A stretch of 36,193 nt of DNA from an uncultured Lachnospiraceae bacterium (GCA_947089905.1 CAMUMG010000017.1:1-36193); one strand, 5' to 3'. Positions 1 to 6,990 are shown, numbered from the stretch's first letter. Notes: a model not told the origin generated them from the sequence alone. A program made the numbers and translations.

Positions 1-513
1 GAGTGGTTTATTCGAGAACAGACAGGAAGTAATTATGATGTCACCGCAGACTCTGTCTTTCAGAGTGCAAAAGTAAAAGGTGCAATCAAAACCATTCCAG
101 AACAGGTAGGAATCTGTGTCAGATATCAAGGTCATGTCGGGATTTATATCGGTAATGGCTATGTGGTAGAAGCAAGAGGATTTAACTACGGTACTTGCAT
201 TACTAAACTAAAAGATCGCAACTGGACACACTGGTACAAGCACCCTAACATCCAATACATGGACAAGCAGCTTCCAACGCCTGTTAAAGTCACTCAAACA
301 TCGGACAAGTATAGTGTCGTCTGGTTACAAATGCAGCTAAATCGGCAAATTGCTATAAAACATATTTCTGTACCTGTTTTAACAGTAGATGGCTGCTATG
401 GAGCTAAAACGGCTGCGGCTGTATTGGCATATTTTAAATACAAAGGCTGGTCTACAGATTGGAGCGGAAAACAGATCGGTAAAAATACGGTGAAAGAATT
501 AACAAAGATATAA
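1..513 (+). CDS. Phage-type peptidoglycan hydrolase (NlpC/P60-like plus peptidoglycan-binding domain), 5'-truncated
   Basis: This is the C-terminal 170 residues of a protein whose start lies left of the window; reading frame 1 is open from base 1. The sequence G-H-V-G-I-Y-I-G-N-G followed by V-V-E-A-R-G is the His-containing block of NlpC/P60-type cysteine peptidases, which cleave peptidoglycan stem peptides. The Cys-containing block would lie upstream of the window. The last 70 residues fit a PG_binding_1 wall-binding repeat (V-W-L-Q...L-N, V-D-G-x-Y-G-x-K-T-x-A-A-V). This architecture is usual for endolysins of Lachnospiraceae phages and for hydrolases of conjugative elements. A terminator follows directly, as expected for the last gene of a lysis cassette. 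Domain assignment is by motif; the phage origin is inferred. Confidence 0.75.
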   Translation, partial: EWFIREQTGSNYDVTADSVFQSAKVKGAIKTIPEQVGICVRYQGHVGIYIGNGYVVEARGFNYGTCITKLKDRNWTHWYKHPNIQYMDKQLPTPVKVTQTSDKYSVVWLQMQLNRQIAIKHISVPVLTVDGCYGAKTAAAVLAYFKYKGWSTDWSGKQIGKNTVKELTKI

Positions 514-518
514 GTAAA

Positions 519-555
519 AAGGGGACAGTAGATGTAAAGTTTCTATTGTCCCTTT
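519..555 (+). terminator. Rho-independent terminator after the lysin gene
   Basis: A 14-bp stem (519-532 with 542-555) contains AGGGGACAGTAGA paired to TCTATTGTCCCT, with two G-T wobbles. The loop is 9 bases and the right arm ends in T residues. It starts 6 bases after the lysin stop codon. Confidence 0.75.
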
Positions 556-626
556 ATAATAAAACAAATTTTATTCTTTTCATTCTAATATTTCATTTTT
601 TCTTTATTTCTTAAAATTCATTCTGA

Positions 627-836
627 TTATTCATAGGTTGGAACATGTTCCATAATATCGCCCGGCTGACAATGAAATGAGGTACAAATACGATCTAAGA
701 CTTTTGGAGAGATTCCTTGCCCTTTTCCCATCGCAGCAATCGTCGTAGGAGAAACCTTTACAGAGATACGAAATGTTTCTTTTGTCATTTTTTTATCTAT
801 TAATAATTTCCATAGTTTATCATACGAAAAAGCCAT
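627..836 (-). CDS. Small XRE-family helix-turn-helix regulator
   Basis: A 69-residue Cro/C1-type DNA-binding protein of the short HTH_26-like group. The N-terminus M-A-F-S-Y-D-K-L-W-K-L-L-I-D-K-K-M-T-K is characteristic of these phage and mobile-element repressors, and the HTH lies around residues 15-45 (V-S-P-T-T-I-A-A-M-G-K-G). I chose the start at 836 because GGGATGGTGA lies just upstream and the family begins with this M; an upstream in-frame ATG at 866 would add ten atypical residues. It is transcribed away from the TIR-STAND operon and the two promoters lie back to back, so it could repress itself and the operon. That regulatory link is inferred. It could equally be a leftover phage regulator. 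Confidence 0.8.
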   Translation of the reverse strand: MAFSYDKLWKLLIDKKMTKETFRISVKVSPTTIAAMGKGQGISPKVLDRICTSFHCQPGDIMEHVPTYE

Positions 837-861
837 TCTATCACCATCCCTTCTGAAAGTT

Positions 862-890
862 ATCATAACTTACCTTTTTATGAAATGCAA
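862..890 (-). promoter_or_regulatory. Sigma-A-like promoter of the XRE regulator gene
   Basis: On the minus strand, TTGCAT (885-890) and TATGAT (862-867) are separated by exactly 17 bases, about 25 bases upstream of the chosen start. Confidence 0.6.
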
Positions 891-910
891 TAAGAGATTT
901 TAAAAAAATA

Positions 911-939
911 TTGATAAAATCTAAGGAATATTGTAGAAT
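911..939 (+). promoter_or_regulatory. Sigma-A-like promoter of the TIR-STAND operon
   Basis: TTGATA (911-916) and TAGAAT (934-939) are separated by 17 bases, about 67 bases before the TIR start codon. It is divergent from the XRE promoter, with 20 bases between the two -35 boxes. Confidence 0.6.
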
Positions 940-1006
940 AACTACAAAATATAAAAGAATAGAAGTCATTCTTTTAATAAACAGAAGAGAAAGAGAGGAA
1001 ATCAGG

Positions 1007-1696
1007 ATGTCAAAAAAAGTAGAAAACAAACTAAAAGGCGTCAATATTGGTGGTAATTATGTAGGTGGAGATCAAATTGTTTTCCAAGGGGGCAGAGAGG
1101 AAAAGAGGCAGTCAAAAGAAGAGAAAGATAAAAAAACCACCATTTTTCTTTCTTATAGCCGGAAGGATGCAGAGGTAGCAAATCAAATTGATCAACAATT
1201 ATCGAAGAACTCAAAGGTGATTGTGAAACGGGATATTCGTGATATAGGAGTATGGAACAGTATTCGGAAGTTTATGCAGAGTATACGTCAACAGGATTAT
1301 GCGGTTTTACTTATCAGTGATACGTATCTAAAATCTCAAAATTGTATGTTTGAGGTATTGGAAGTAATGAAGGAACAAGAATATCAAAATAGAATTTTTC
1401 CAGCAATCATAGAGAAAAGGATATATAATTCTTCCTTATGGATAGAGTATATAAAATATTGGCAGAACAAATGTAAAACATTTGAAGCGGCTTTAGAGGG
1501 GATAGATCCTGCCAATATAGCAGAGGTGGCTGCTGAATTAAAACGCTATCAACAGATAACTGCTTCGATGGGGGAATTTCTGAAGATAGTTGCTGATATG
1601 AATAACCCAGAGATTTCAGATGTAGCCATTCAAATCGAAAGGGCGATACAAGATAGACAAAATAAAAGAGGAAGATATCGTGAAGAAGGATATTAA
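1007..1696 (+). CDS. TIR-domain effector protein
   Basis: A 229-residue protein. The start at 1007 follows GAGAGGA, whereas an in-frame upstream start at 911 lies inside the promoter. Residues 12-24 (V-N-I-G-G-N-Y-V-G-G-D-Q-I) form a short Gly-rich N-terminal motif. A TIR domain follows (about 45-135): T-I-F-L-S-Y-S-R-K-D as beta-A, R-D-I-R-D as the BB-loop region, and S-Q-N-C-M-F-E, whose Glu (residue 116) sits where NAD-cleaving TIR domains have their catalytic Glu. The rest is a helical tail of about 95 residues with no recognised domain. The gene overlaps the STAND ATPase gene by 17 bases and both proteins carry the same N-terminal motif, so they probably act together. By analogy with bacterial TIR defence systems, the expected activity is NAD+ depletion on infection; that function is inferred. 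Confidence 0.85.
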   Translation: MSKKVENKLKGVNIGGNYVGGDQIVFQGGREEKRQSKEEKDKKTTIFLSYSRKDAEVANQIDQQLSKNSKVIVKRDIRDIGVWNSIRKFMQSIRQQDYAVLLISDTYLKSQNCMFEVLEVMKEQEYQNRIFPAIIEKRIYNSSLWIEYIKYWQNKCKTFEAALEGIDPANIAEVAAELKRYQQITASMGEFLKIVADMNNPEISDVAIQIERAIQDRQNKRGRYREEGY

Positions 1697-3929
1697 AAAT
1701 CAGGTGAAAGATACTCAAATAGATGGGGACTATATAGGGGGAGATCAGTATCAATATATTGTTATGTTCGAGAACAAGGAACGAGATTTTGTAGTAACTC
1801 GTAATACCAATATTACACCAGTTACTTACTTCCTTGGTCGAGAAACCGAATTACAAGAGTTACGTAAGAAGGTGGAACAGAATCGAAAATTCATTCTAGT
1901 GAGTGGAATGGGTGGAATCGGAAAAACACAAATTTGTAAAGCATTATTTAAAGAATATGATACTAGAAAGAAAAGTGGAGAAAAAATTCCTTTCGAGCAT
2001 ATTGGTTATATCGAATATGACGGGAATATGGATAGTAGTCTGACAACATGTCTAAAATTTAAAGAACAATCAAATCCTAAAAAGAATATAGAAGTTGCGT
2101 GGAGGGAATTGGAGTATCTGGCATCGGATGGAAAATTATTATTATTTATAGATAATGTTAATGTATCTATCGGAACAGATCCGGGGTTAGAACGATTAAA
2201 TAGTATTCCAGGAGCAATGATTTTGACTTCCCGGCGAACCTTTTTGGATAATACATTTGAAGTATATCCAATAGGATTTCTTACAACGAAAGAGTGCATA
2301 AAGCTTTATGAGAAGATTCGATTTAGAAATAGTGGGAAGAGGGTAGAGGAAGAAGAAAGACAGGATCTGGAATATATCATAGAAATATTAGCAGTAAGAC
2401 ATACTATTACAGTTGAATTTTTAGCACATCAAGCTCAAATGAAACATTGGACAGTAAAGCAATTAAGAGATGAGTTAGAGAAAAAAGGATTCCAGTTAGA
2501 ATATAAAAATGAAGAAGATAACCTGATCAATATTCAAAAATCTTATGAGATATTGTATGATTTATCGAAATTAAATAAAAAAGAAAAAAATATTTTAGAG
2601 GCTTTCTGTTTATTTCCCTATGTTCCATTAGCTATAAAAACATGTAATCAATGGTTACTTTCAGATGCAAAGGCAAAAGAAGATGATAATATTTTAATAC
2701 AATTAGAACAAAAAGGATGGCTTCAATTTGATGTACAACAGGAAGCTTATATGTTGCATCCTGTGTTTGCACAATTTATTTATGAGAAACAAAAGCCAAA
2801 ACAGAAAAATCATTCCAGATTAATCGAAGCATGTCAAAAGAGTTTAGAATTACTAGAAGGTCGTTCAGTATTTGAGTATCAAAAATTAATTCCGTTTGCA
2901 GAAAATATAATCCAAAAAGTAGATATCAAGATTAAAAAAAAGGTATATTTTATTTCTGTTCTTGCAAGGTTATTACTCTATACAGGAGAGTACAAAAAAG
3001 CAGAAAAATGGTGTATAGAATGTTTAAGAATTTGTAAAGATATCTTAAGAGAAAATCAACCAACTCTCGCCAGCAGTTATCATAATTTGGCGAGAGTATA
3101 TGATGAAGAAGGAAAGTATGAAAAAGCAAAAGAGTACTATGAAAAAAGTTTACGGATTAGTGAACAGGTACTAGGAGAGAATCATCCATCTACCGTCACC
3201 AGTTATAATAATTTGGGATTGCTATATCAGAAAGAAGGCGAGTATGAAAAAGCGAAAGAGTTGTTGGAAAAAAGTTTGCGGATTCGTGAACAGGTACTAG
3301 GAGAGAATCATCCATTTACCGCCACCAGTTATAATAATTTGGCGGGAGTATATGAGGAAAAAGGCGAGTATGAAAAAGCGAAAGAGTTGTTGGAAAAAAG
3401 TTTGCGGATTCGTGAACAGGTACTAGGAGAGAATCATCCATTTACCGCCACCAGTTATAATAATTTGGCGGGAGTATATGAGGAAAAAGGCGAGTATGAA
3501 AAAGCGAAAGAGTTGTTGGAAAAAAGTTTGCGGATTCGTGAACAGGTACTAGGAAAGAATCATCCATCTACCGCCAGCAGTTATCATAATTTGGGATTCT
3601 TATATCAGGAAAAAGGCGAGTATGAAAAAGCGAAAGAGTTGTTGGAAAAAAGTTTACGGATTCGTGAACAGGTACTAGGAGAGAATCATCCATCTACCGC
3701 CACCAGTTATAATAATTTGGCGGGGGTATATCACAAAGAAGGAAAGTATAAAATTGCCTTGACTTATTGCTTCAAAGCATATAAAATTTTTGTTTCTAAC
3801 CTTGGAATCGATCATCCAACTACAAAATTGTTTTATGAAAACATGAAATATGTATACTTAAAATTAAATTTAAAAAAGGACTTTGACCAATGGCTAGAAG
3901 AAAAGTTGAAGGAATCAAATCAAAAATAA
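1680..3929 (+). CDS. NB-ARC/STAND ATPase with C-terminal TPR repeats (NLR-like sensor)
   Basis: A 749-residue protein with a GTG start inside the end of the TIR gene, preceded by AGAGGAAG. Residues 13-25 (Q-I-D-G-D-Y-I-G-G-D-Q-Y-Q) repeat the N-terminal motif of the TIR protein. An NB-ARC-type P-loop ATPase follows: Walker A G-M-G-G-I-G-K-T (76-83), Walker B L-L-L-F-I-D-N-V (153-160), and I-L-T-S-R (181-185). A helical/winged-helix section runs to about 430. Seven 42-residue tetratricopeptide units start at residues 436, 478, 520, 562, 604, 646 and 688 (pattern G-E-Y-E-K-A-K-E...L-G-E-N-H-P). TPRs in such proteins usually bind a trigger molecule, and ATP-driven oligomerisation then activates the effector. 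Here the effector is most likely the co-encoded TIR protein. Domain calls are direct; the defence role is inferred. Confidence 0.88.
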   Translation: MKKDIKNQVKDTQIDGDYIGGDQYQYIVMFENKERDFVVTRNTNITPVTYFLGRETELQELRKKVEQNRKFILVSGMGGIGKTQICKALFKEYDTRKKSGEKIPFEHIGYIEYDGNMDSSLTTCLKFKEQSNPKKNIEVAWRELEYLASDGKLLLFIDNVNVSIGTDPGLERLNSIPGAMILTSRRTFLDNTFEVYPIGFLTTKECIKLYEKIRFRNSGKRVEEEERQDLEYIIEILAVRHTITVEFLAHQAQMKHWTVKQLRDELEKKGFQLEYKNEEDNLINIQKSYEILYDLSKLNKKEKNILEAFCLFPYVPLAIKTCNQWLLSDAKAKEDDNILIQLEQKGWLQFDVQQEAYMLHPVFAQFIYEKQKPKQKNHSRLIEACQKSLELLEGRSVFEYQKLIPFAENIIQKVDIKIKKKVYFISVLARLLLYTGEYKKAEKWCIECLRICKDILRENQPTLASSYHNLARVYDEEGKYEKAKEYYEKSLRISEQVLGENHPSTVTSYNNLGLLYQKEGEYEKAKELLEKSLRIREQVLGENHPFTATSYNNLAGVYEEKGEYEKAKELLEKSLRIREQVLGENHPFTATSYNNLAGVYEEKGEYEKAKELLEKSLRIREQVLGKNHPSTASSYHNLGFLYQEKGEYEKAKELLEKSLRIREQVLGENHPSTATSYNNLAGVYHKEGKYKIALTYCFKAYKIFVSNLGIDHPTTKLFYENMKYVYLKLNLKKDFDQWLEEKLKESNQK
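3111..3740 (+). repeat. Tandem 126-bp TPR-coding repeats
   Basis: Five head-to-tail units of exactly 126 bp start at 3111, 3237, 3363, 3489 and 3615, each coding one 42-residue TPR. The units at 3237-3362 and 3363-3488 are identical base for base. The others differ mainly in the second half, which codes the H-P-x-T-A-x-S-Y-x-N-L helix. A degenerate unit precedes (2985) and another follows (3741). Confidence 0.95.
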
Positions 3930-3967
3930 ATATCCTTCTGTTATCTTTACTAAAAATTTTCCTATTT

Positions 3968-3998
3968 GAGTTGTCATTTCTGGCAACTCTTTCTTTTT
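3968..3998 (+). terminator. Terminator of the TIR-STAND operon
   Basis: GAGTTGTC (3968-3975) pairs with GGCAACTC (3982-3989) across a 6-base loop, followed by TTTCTTTTT. It lies about 40 bases after the STAND stop codon. Confidence 0.8.
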
Positions 3999-4449
3999 AG
4001 AAAATATCTAAATAAAAATTATTCTTTTCTTGTTCATAAATAGAGCAGGTTTCAACATTTTTTCAAAAAATCTAAGATTATCGTTATAGAAAATATTTTA
4101 ATTTTTGTCTAAAATAGAATTTCCTATATTTAATATTAATAAGAAGTAAAATATTGCAAAAAGAAAAATATGAAGTTTTAAAGAGGGTGTATTTCTTAAA
4201 GGTTTTTTATAGAAACTAAGAAATTTACAAATCTGAAATAGGTTTATATGATAATCCATTTGTATTTAATTATGGTAGTAATAGTAAAAATAAATAAGAT
4301 ATTTTCAAAAATATTTTAATATTTCTCTTGACAATGGAGGAGGTAGTGTTACGATACGTTCACGATATAACAATGCTTTATCTAAGCGAAAAAGTAATTA
4401 GTCTGATAGTTGTATTAATTGGATGATGAATGAAAAGTAACAAGAAAAG
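3999..4449. other. AT-rich gene-poor stretch
   Basis: No convincing gene is seen here. There are short stop-bounded coding-like scraps. One, around 4208-4300, would end in N-P-F-V-F-N-Y-G-S-N. Another, around 4320-4400, would read L-D-N-G-G-G-S-V-T-I. They may be remains of decayed mobile-element genes, but neither has a start codon with a ribosome binding site. Confidence 0.4.
4328..4367 (+). promoter_or_regulatory. Possible promoter overlapped by ACGATA direct repeats
   Basis: TTGACA (4328-4333) and TACGAT (4350-4355) are 16 bases apart, with TG at the extended -10 position. ACGATA occurs at 4351-4356 and again at 4362-4367, 11 bp apart (one helical turn), which could be an operator over the start point. 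It would drive the candidate structured RNA and the 4611 gene. The region also looks like decayed coding sequence, so this is tentative. Confidence 0.4.
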
Positions 4450-4582
4450 CATTACAAGTGAAGATAGATGGGAGTACCGAAAGGGAAAGCAAGAATATCA
4501 CATAACATCGGAGATGGATAAGAAATTGAGAGCAAGGGCAAGAGCCTAGAGATAAACTTAATGCCAACCGGGACTTGTAATG
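4450..4582 (+). ncRNA. Candidate structured RNA or leader upstream of the 4611 gene
   Basis: A perfect 10-bp closing helix (CATTACAAGT at 4450-4459 with ACTTGTAATG at 4573-4582) encloses a 113-base core. The core is richer in G and A, and less T-rich, than its flanks. Small hairpins can be drawn inside it: CC-GAAA-GG (4477-4484), CATC-GGA-GATG (4506-4516) and GGGC-AAGA-GCCT (near 4536-4547). It ends about 29 bases before the start codon at 4611. It does not match any riboswitch or ribozyme consensus I can recall. It may be a cis-regulatory leader or a separate small RNA of the mobile element. Confidence 0.4.
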
Positions 4583-4610
4583 AATTCAAAAAAGGAAAGA
4601 AGAGATTGAT

Positions 4611-5003
4611 ATGAATGAAATAAGTAAATTGGATTCAGAAAGAATAGAACAACTGGCAATCGAGATCCGAGATTTTCTCTTAGATCATGAATTGTGGCAG
4701 GAGGTAGAAATTTATTTTAATCATAAACGATTTGGATGCAGGGATTTAAAGACTGGAAGATATTTTTATAATGATAGAAAGCATTTATTTACAGACAAGA
4801 ACATCGAACCACAAGACTATTTTAAATATGTAAATCCAGATCATATTTTAAGTATGCGTTTTGAGGGTATCATTTGCAACATGATTTATGACGGTTCTCT
4901 TCCAAATATTAAAAAGCAATTCGATGCAATTTTTGAACGATATGGAGTATACTACGAGCTAGGAGATATTTGGAATTTAACCTGCTATTATATAAATGAT
5001 TAA
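4611..5003 (+). CDS. Mobile-element protein of unknown function (130 aa)
   Basis: A 130-residue acidic soluble protein with no signal peptide or membrane segment, preceded by AGGAAAG. I do not recognise a domain. It has several aromatic-rich stretches (Y-F-N-H-K-R-F-G and G-R-Y-F-Y-N-D-R-K-H) and a Cys pair near the middle and end. It lies 24 bases before the next gene in the same direction, so the two are probably co-transcribed behind the candidate structured RNA. The setting resembles the small accessory genes of integrative conjugative elements and plasmids, some of which are anti-restriction or anti-defence proteins. That role is only a guess. Confidence 0.7.
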   Translation: MNEISKLDSERIEQLAIEIRDFLLDHELWQEVEIYFNHKRFGCRDLKTGRYFYNDRKHLFTDKNIEPQDYFKYVNPDHILSMRFEGIICNMIYDGSLPNIKKQFDAIFERYGVYYELGDIWNLTCYYIND

Positions 5004-5027
5004 AAATATTAGAAAGAAGGTTGAAGT

Positions 5028-5942
5028 ATGGAGAAAGTTTATTACACCATTAATGAAAAATTAGCAAAGCAAGCAAATGATATGATGTCATTTAGAGATT
5101 ATAAAATCGGAAGAAAAACAGCAGAATATCAGTTGTATGTAAAGGAAGCCTATGATTTAGCAGATAAAATTGCAGAAGTCAAACCAGAACAGGCAGATAA
5201 GGTTTATGGATTAGCAGATTGTTATGCTAAGAAGTTAGCAGAAAATATGAATAAAGCAAGTAGGATTGGATGTATGTGTCCATCTGTCATGATTTCTGGT
5301 CCAGCCAATTTTCCGATTCATAAAAAGGAAAAGCAAAATGCAGCGATGAGTAAGAACTATATAGAATTTCAAAAAATTCAGGAGATCCTCGATGGGATGG
5401 AAAATATTCTATATGGTAAGGAGCAAATTCGCTCAGGAGATACCGATGTTATTAGAAAATTGGAAGAGAAACTGGAGAATCTAAAGGCTAATCAAGAGAA
5501 AATGAAGACAGTGAATACATATTATCGGAAAAATAAGACGTTAGAAGGCTGTTCAGAACTTACAGAAGAAGAGAAGATACAACTGAAAGAGGAAATGTCG
5601 AAAGACTGGCATATAGAAAGTAAACCTTTTGCTAGCTATACACTTCGTAATAACAATCAGAATATTCATATTGTAGAGAATAGACTAAAGCAGTTAAAAG
5701 ATATAAAAGAAAAAGGAACACAAAAAATAGAAACTTCATTTTTTAAAGTAGTAGAGAATACAGAAATAATGAGATTACAACTCTTTTTTAATAACAAGCC
5801 AGAAGCAGAGATAAGGGATATTTTAAAAAAGCATGGTTTTAAGTGGAGTCTAAAGAATAGTTGTTGGCAAAGACAGCTTACAAACAATGCCAAGTATGCA
5901 TTAAATCAAATTATAAAACAGCTAGAAACAATTATAGATTAA
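5028..5942 (+). CDS. Conjugative-element/phage accessory protein with C-terminal FKWS...WQRQLT motif
   Basis: A 304-residue soluble, Lys/Glu-rich, mostly helical protein. The centre has C-P-S-V-M-I-S-G-P-A-N-F-P near residues 84-96, followed by K-K-E-K-Q-N-A-A-M. The last 50 residues read L-F-F-N-N-K-P-E-A-E-I-R-D-I-L-K-K-H-G-F, then K-W-S and W-Q-R-Q-L-T-N-N-A. From memory, these blocks recur in proteins of Bacteroides and Clostridia conjugative elements and phages, often near anti-restriction or primase-like genes, but I know no tested function. A helical segment around 110-175 may form a coiled coil. The gene is well formed, with AGAAGG upstream, and is the strongest sign that this part of the window is a mobile element. 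Confidence 0.75.
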   Translation: MEKVYYTINEKLAKQANDMMSFRDYKIGRKTAEYQLYVKEAYDLADKIAEVKPEQADKVYGLADCYAKKLAENMNKASRIGCMCPSVMISGPANFPIHKKEKQNAAMSKNYIEFQKIQEILDGMENILYGKEQIRSGDTDVIRKLEEKLENLKANQEKMKTVNTYYRKNKTLEGCSELTEEEKIQLKEEMSKDWHIESKPFASYTLRNNNQNIHIVENRLKQLKDIKEKGTQKIETSFFKVVENTEIMRLQLFFNNKPEAEIRDILKKHGFKWSLKNSCWQRQLTNNAKYALNQIIKQLETIID

Positions 5943-5976
5943 AAATAAAATATAAGATAAATTTAGTTATTAAGGG

Positions 5977-6005
5977 TTGACTTTTGTACGTAGATATGTT
6001 AAAAT
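5977..6005 (+). promoter_or_regulatory. Promoter of the ribbon-helix-helix gene
   Basis: TTGACT (5977-5982) and TAAAAT (6000-6005) are 17 bases apart, with TG at the extended -10 position. The promoter is embedded in the inverted repeat at 5982-6020. Confidence 0.75.
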
Positions 6006-6020
6006 TAATTACGTACAAAA
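5982..6020. promoter_or_regulatory. Palindromic operator, likely bound by the adjacent RHH protein
   Basis: Two perfect 11-bp inverted arms, TTTTGTACGTA (5982-5992) and TACGTACAAAA (6010-6020), flank the -10 box. Each arm contains the self-palindrome TACGTA, as expected for a dimeric RHH protein. Binding would block RNA polymerase, so negative autoregulation is inferred. Confidence 0.7.
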
Positions 6021-6035
6021 TGAAAGGAGGTTTAA

Positions 6036-6209
6036 ATGTCACCGCGTACAGGCAGACCAACAGATAATCCCAAAAAAGAAAGGCTTGAACTTAGATTATC
6101 TGATGATGATATAATAAAATTAGAATATTGTTGTCAGCAGACTAAATTAAGTAAAGCTGAGATTTTAAGACAAGGATTAGATTTGGTATATCAGAAACTA
6201 AAAAGATAA
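6036..6209 (+). CDS. Ribbon-helix-helix (CopG/Arc-like) DNA-binding protein, 57 aa
   Basis: ATG at 6036 follows a perfect AAAGGAGG (6023-6030). The product begins M-S-P-R-T-G-R-P-T-D-N-P-K-K-E-R and continues L-E-L-R-L-S, the DNA-contacting beta strand of an RHH fold. The two helices follow (D-D-D-I-I-K-L-E-Y-C-C, then S-K-A-E-I-L-R-Q-G-L-D-L-V). The basic G-R-P-T-x-N-P-K N-terminus is typical of small RHH regulators on clostridial plasmids and conjugative elements. Its own promoter is buried in a perfect palindrome, so it is probably an autorepressor controlling copy number or transfer functions of the element. The fold call is fairly secure; the target is inferred. Confidence 0.85.
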   Translation: MSPRTGRPTDNPKKERLELRLSDDDIIKLEYCCQQTKLSKAEILRQGLDLVYQKLKR

Positions 6210-6299
6210 GAGTTGTGCCCCGACCAAAGTTTACAACTCTTATCTATCAACAATATAGAAAAGTATTGATAACTCTTATTGTATCTACTTTTCTATATT
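6204..6299. repeat. Nested inverted and direct repeats after the RHH gene
   Basis: A perfect 13-bp inverted repeat AGATAAGAGTTGT/ACAACTCTTATCT (6204-6216, 6233-6245) overlaps the RHH stop codon. A second perfect 14-bp pair AATATAGAAAAGTA/TACTTTTCTATATT follows (6252-6265, 6286-6299). AACTCTTAT occurs at 6235-6243 and again at 6271-6279, so the first arm can pair with either copy. No T-run follows either stem, so simple termination is doubtful. An attenuator-like switch or a recombination/replication site of the element is possible. Confidence 0.65.
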
Positions 6300-6363
6300 A
6301 AGTCAAGAAAATTCCAAGAAATAAAGTACATTGAAAATTAAAGAACCAGAAAGGAGTATTACA

Positions 6364-6654
6364 ATGCCAAGTTATATCCTAGATGGAAAGCGTTATGTAC
6401 TGGAAAAAAGGAATCTATTATGTGAAGTATATATAGGAAATTCCAAATTATTAGTTGATCTAAACTCTAAGACAATACGATTATATTATCCAGAGGGAAA
6501 AGTATTTCTATTGGATACTATACAGGATATAAGTGGTCAACATGAGCTGAAAGTTTTATCCAAAAAAGAAGCGTTTCTAATTATGAATCAGTATCCAGAA
6601 GGTATCCAAGAAAGTGTATATATACGATATTTTGGAGAACCAGAGGTGCTATAA
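6364..6654 (+). CDS. Unknown small protein (96 aa)
   Basis: ATG at 6364 follows AAAGGAG, which I prefer to an in-frame TTG at 6331 that has no binding site. The product (M-P-S-Y-I-L-D-G-K-R-Y-V-L-E...) alternates hydrophobic and charged residues in a beta-rich pattern and has no signal peptide or membrane helix. I do not recognise a family. It is the last gene of the accessory region and lies downstream of a large inverted-repeat array that may control it. Confidence 0.6.
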   Translation: MPSYILDGKRYVLEKRNLLCEVYIGNSKLLVDLNSKTIRLYYPEGKVFLLDTIQDISGQHELKVLSKKEAFLIMNQYPEGIQESVYIRYFGEPEVL

Positions 6655-6960
6655 ATTATTTACATGAAAAAGAATTCTTCTAAATATGATCCACTTAATA
6701 TCATGAAGAAAAAAGATGGAGTAAAATGTTTCTAAGAAAACTATACTAAGCAGATCATATAAATGAAGTTCTCTTTTATAAATTCTATAATATGATACAA
6801 TATAATAAAACACTAATAACAAATTAATAACAACTTAACCTTGAAAGCCCTTATTTTATGCCAAAAATAACTATTATCATTTTAAATTTTACTTAAATTT
6901 GCTTTATCAACCTGTTTAAAGTTATTTATCTGCCTGTTCTAAAGGTGTTTTACATCACTC
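6655..6960. other. AT-rich intergenic stretch, probable edge of the accessory region
   Basis: There is no supported gene. A 23-codon ORF (6664-6735) lacks a ribosome binding site. The stretch separates the mobile-element genes from chromosomal genes; I could not identify an attachment-site repeat or a tRNA in it. Confidence 0.4.
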
Positions 6961-6990
6961 TTGACTTTCTATAAAAAATATGGGTATACT
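6961..6990 (+). promoter_or_regulatory. Promoter of the glycerophosphodiesterase gene
   Basis: TTGACT (6961-6966) and TATACT (6985-6990) are 18 bases apart, ending 26 bases before the TTG start codon. Confidence 0.7.

Noticed and set aside
841..1044. 67-codon minus-strand ORF over the TIR promoter region
   Set aside because: It overlaps two divergent promoters and two well-supported genes, and is Phe/Leu/Ser-rich like reversed AT-rich DNA.
3111..3740. CRISPR-like array (regular repeats)
   Set aside because: The 126-bp period is in frame and codes TPR units within a long ORF; there are no spacers or cas genes.
6664..6735. 23-codon ORF after the 6364 gene
   Set aside because: No ribosome binding site and nothing recognisable.
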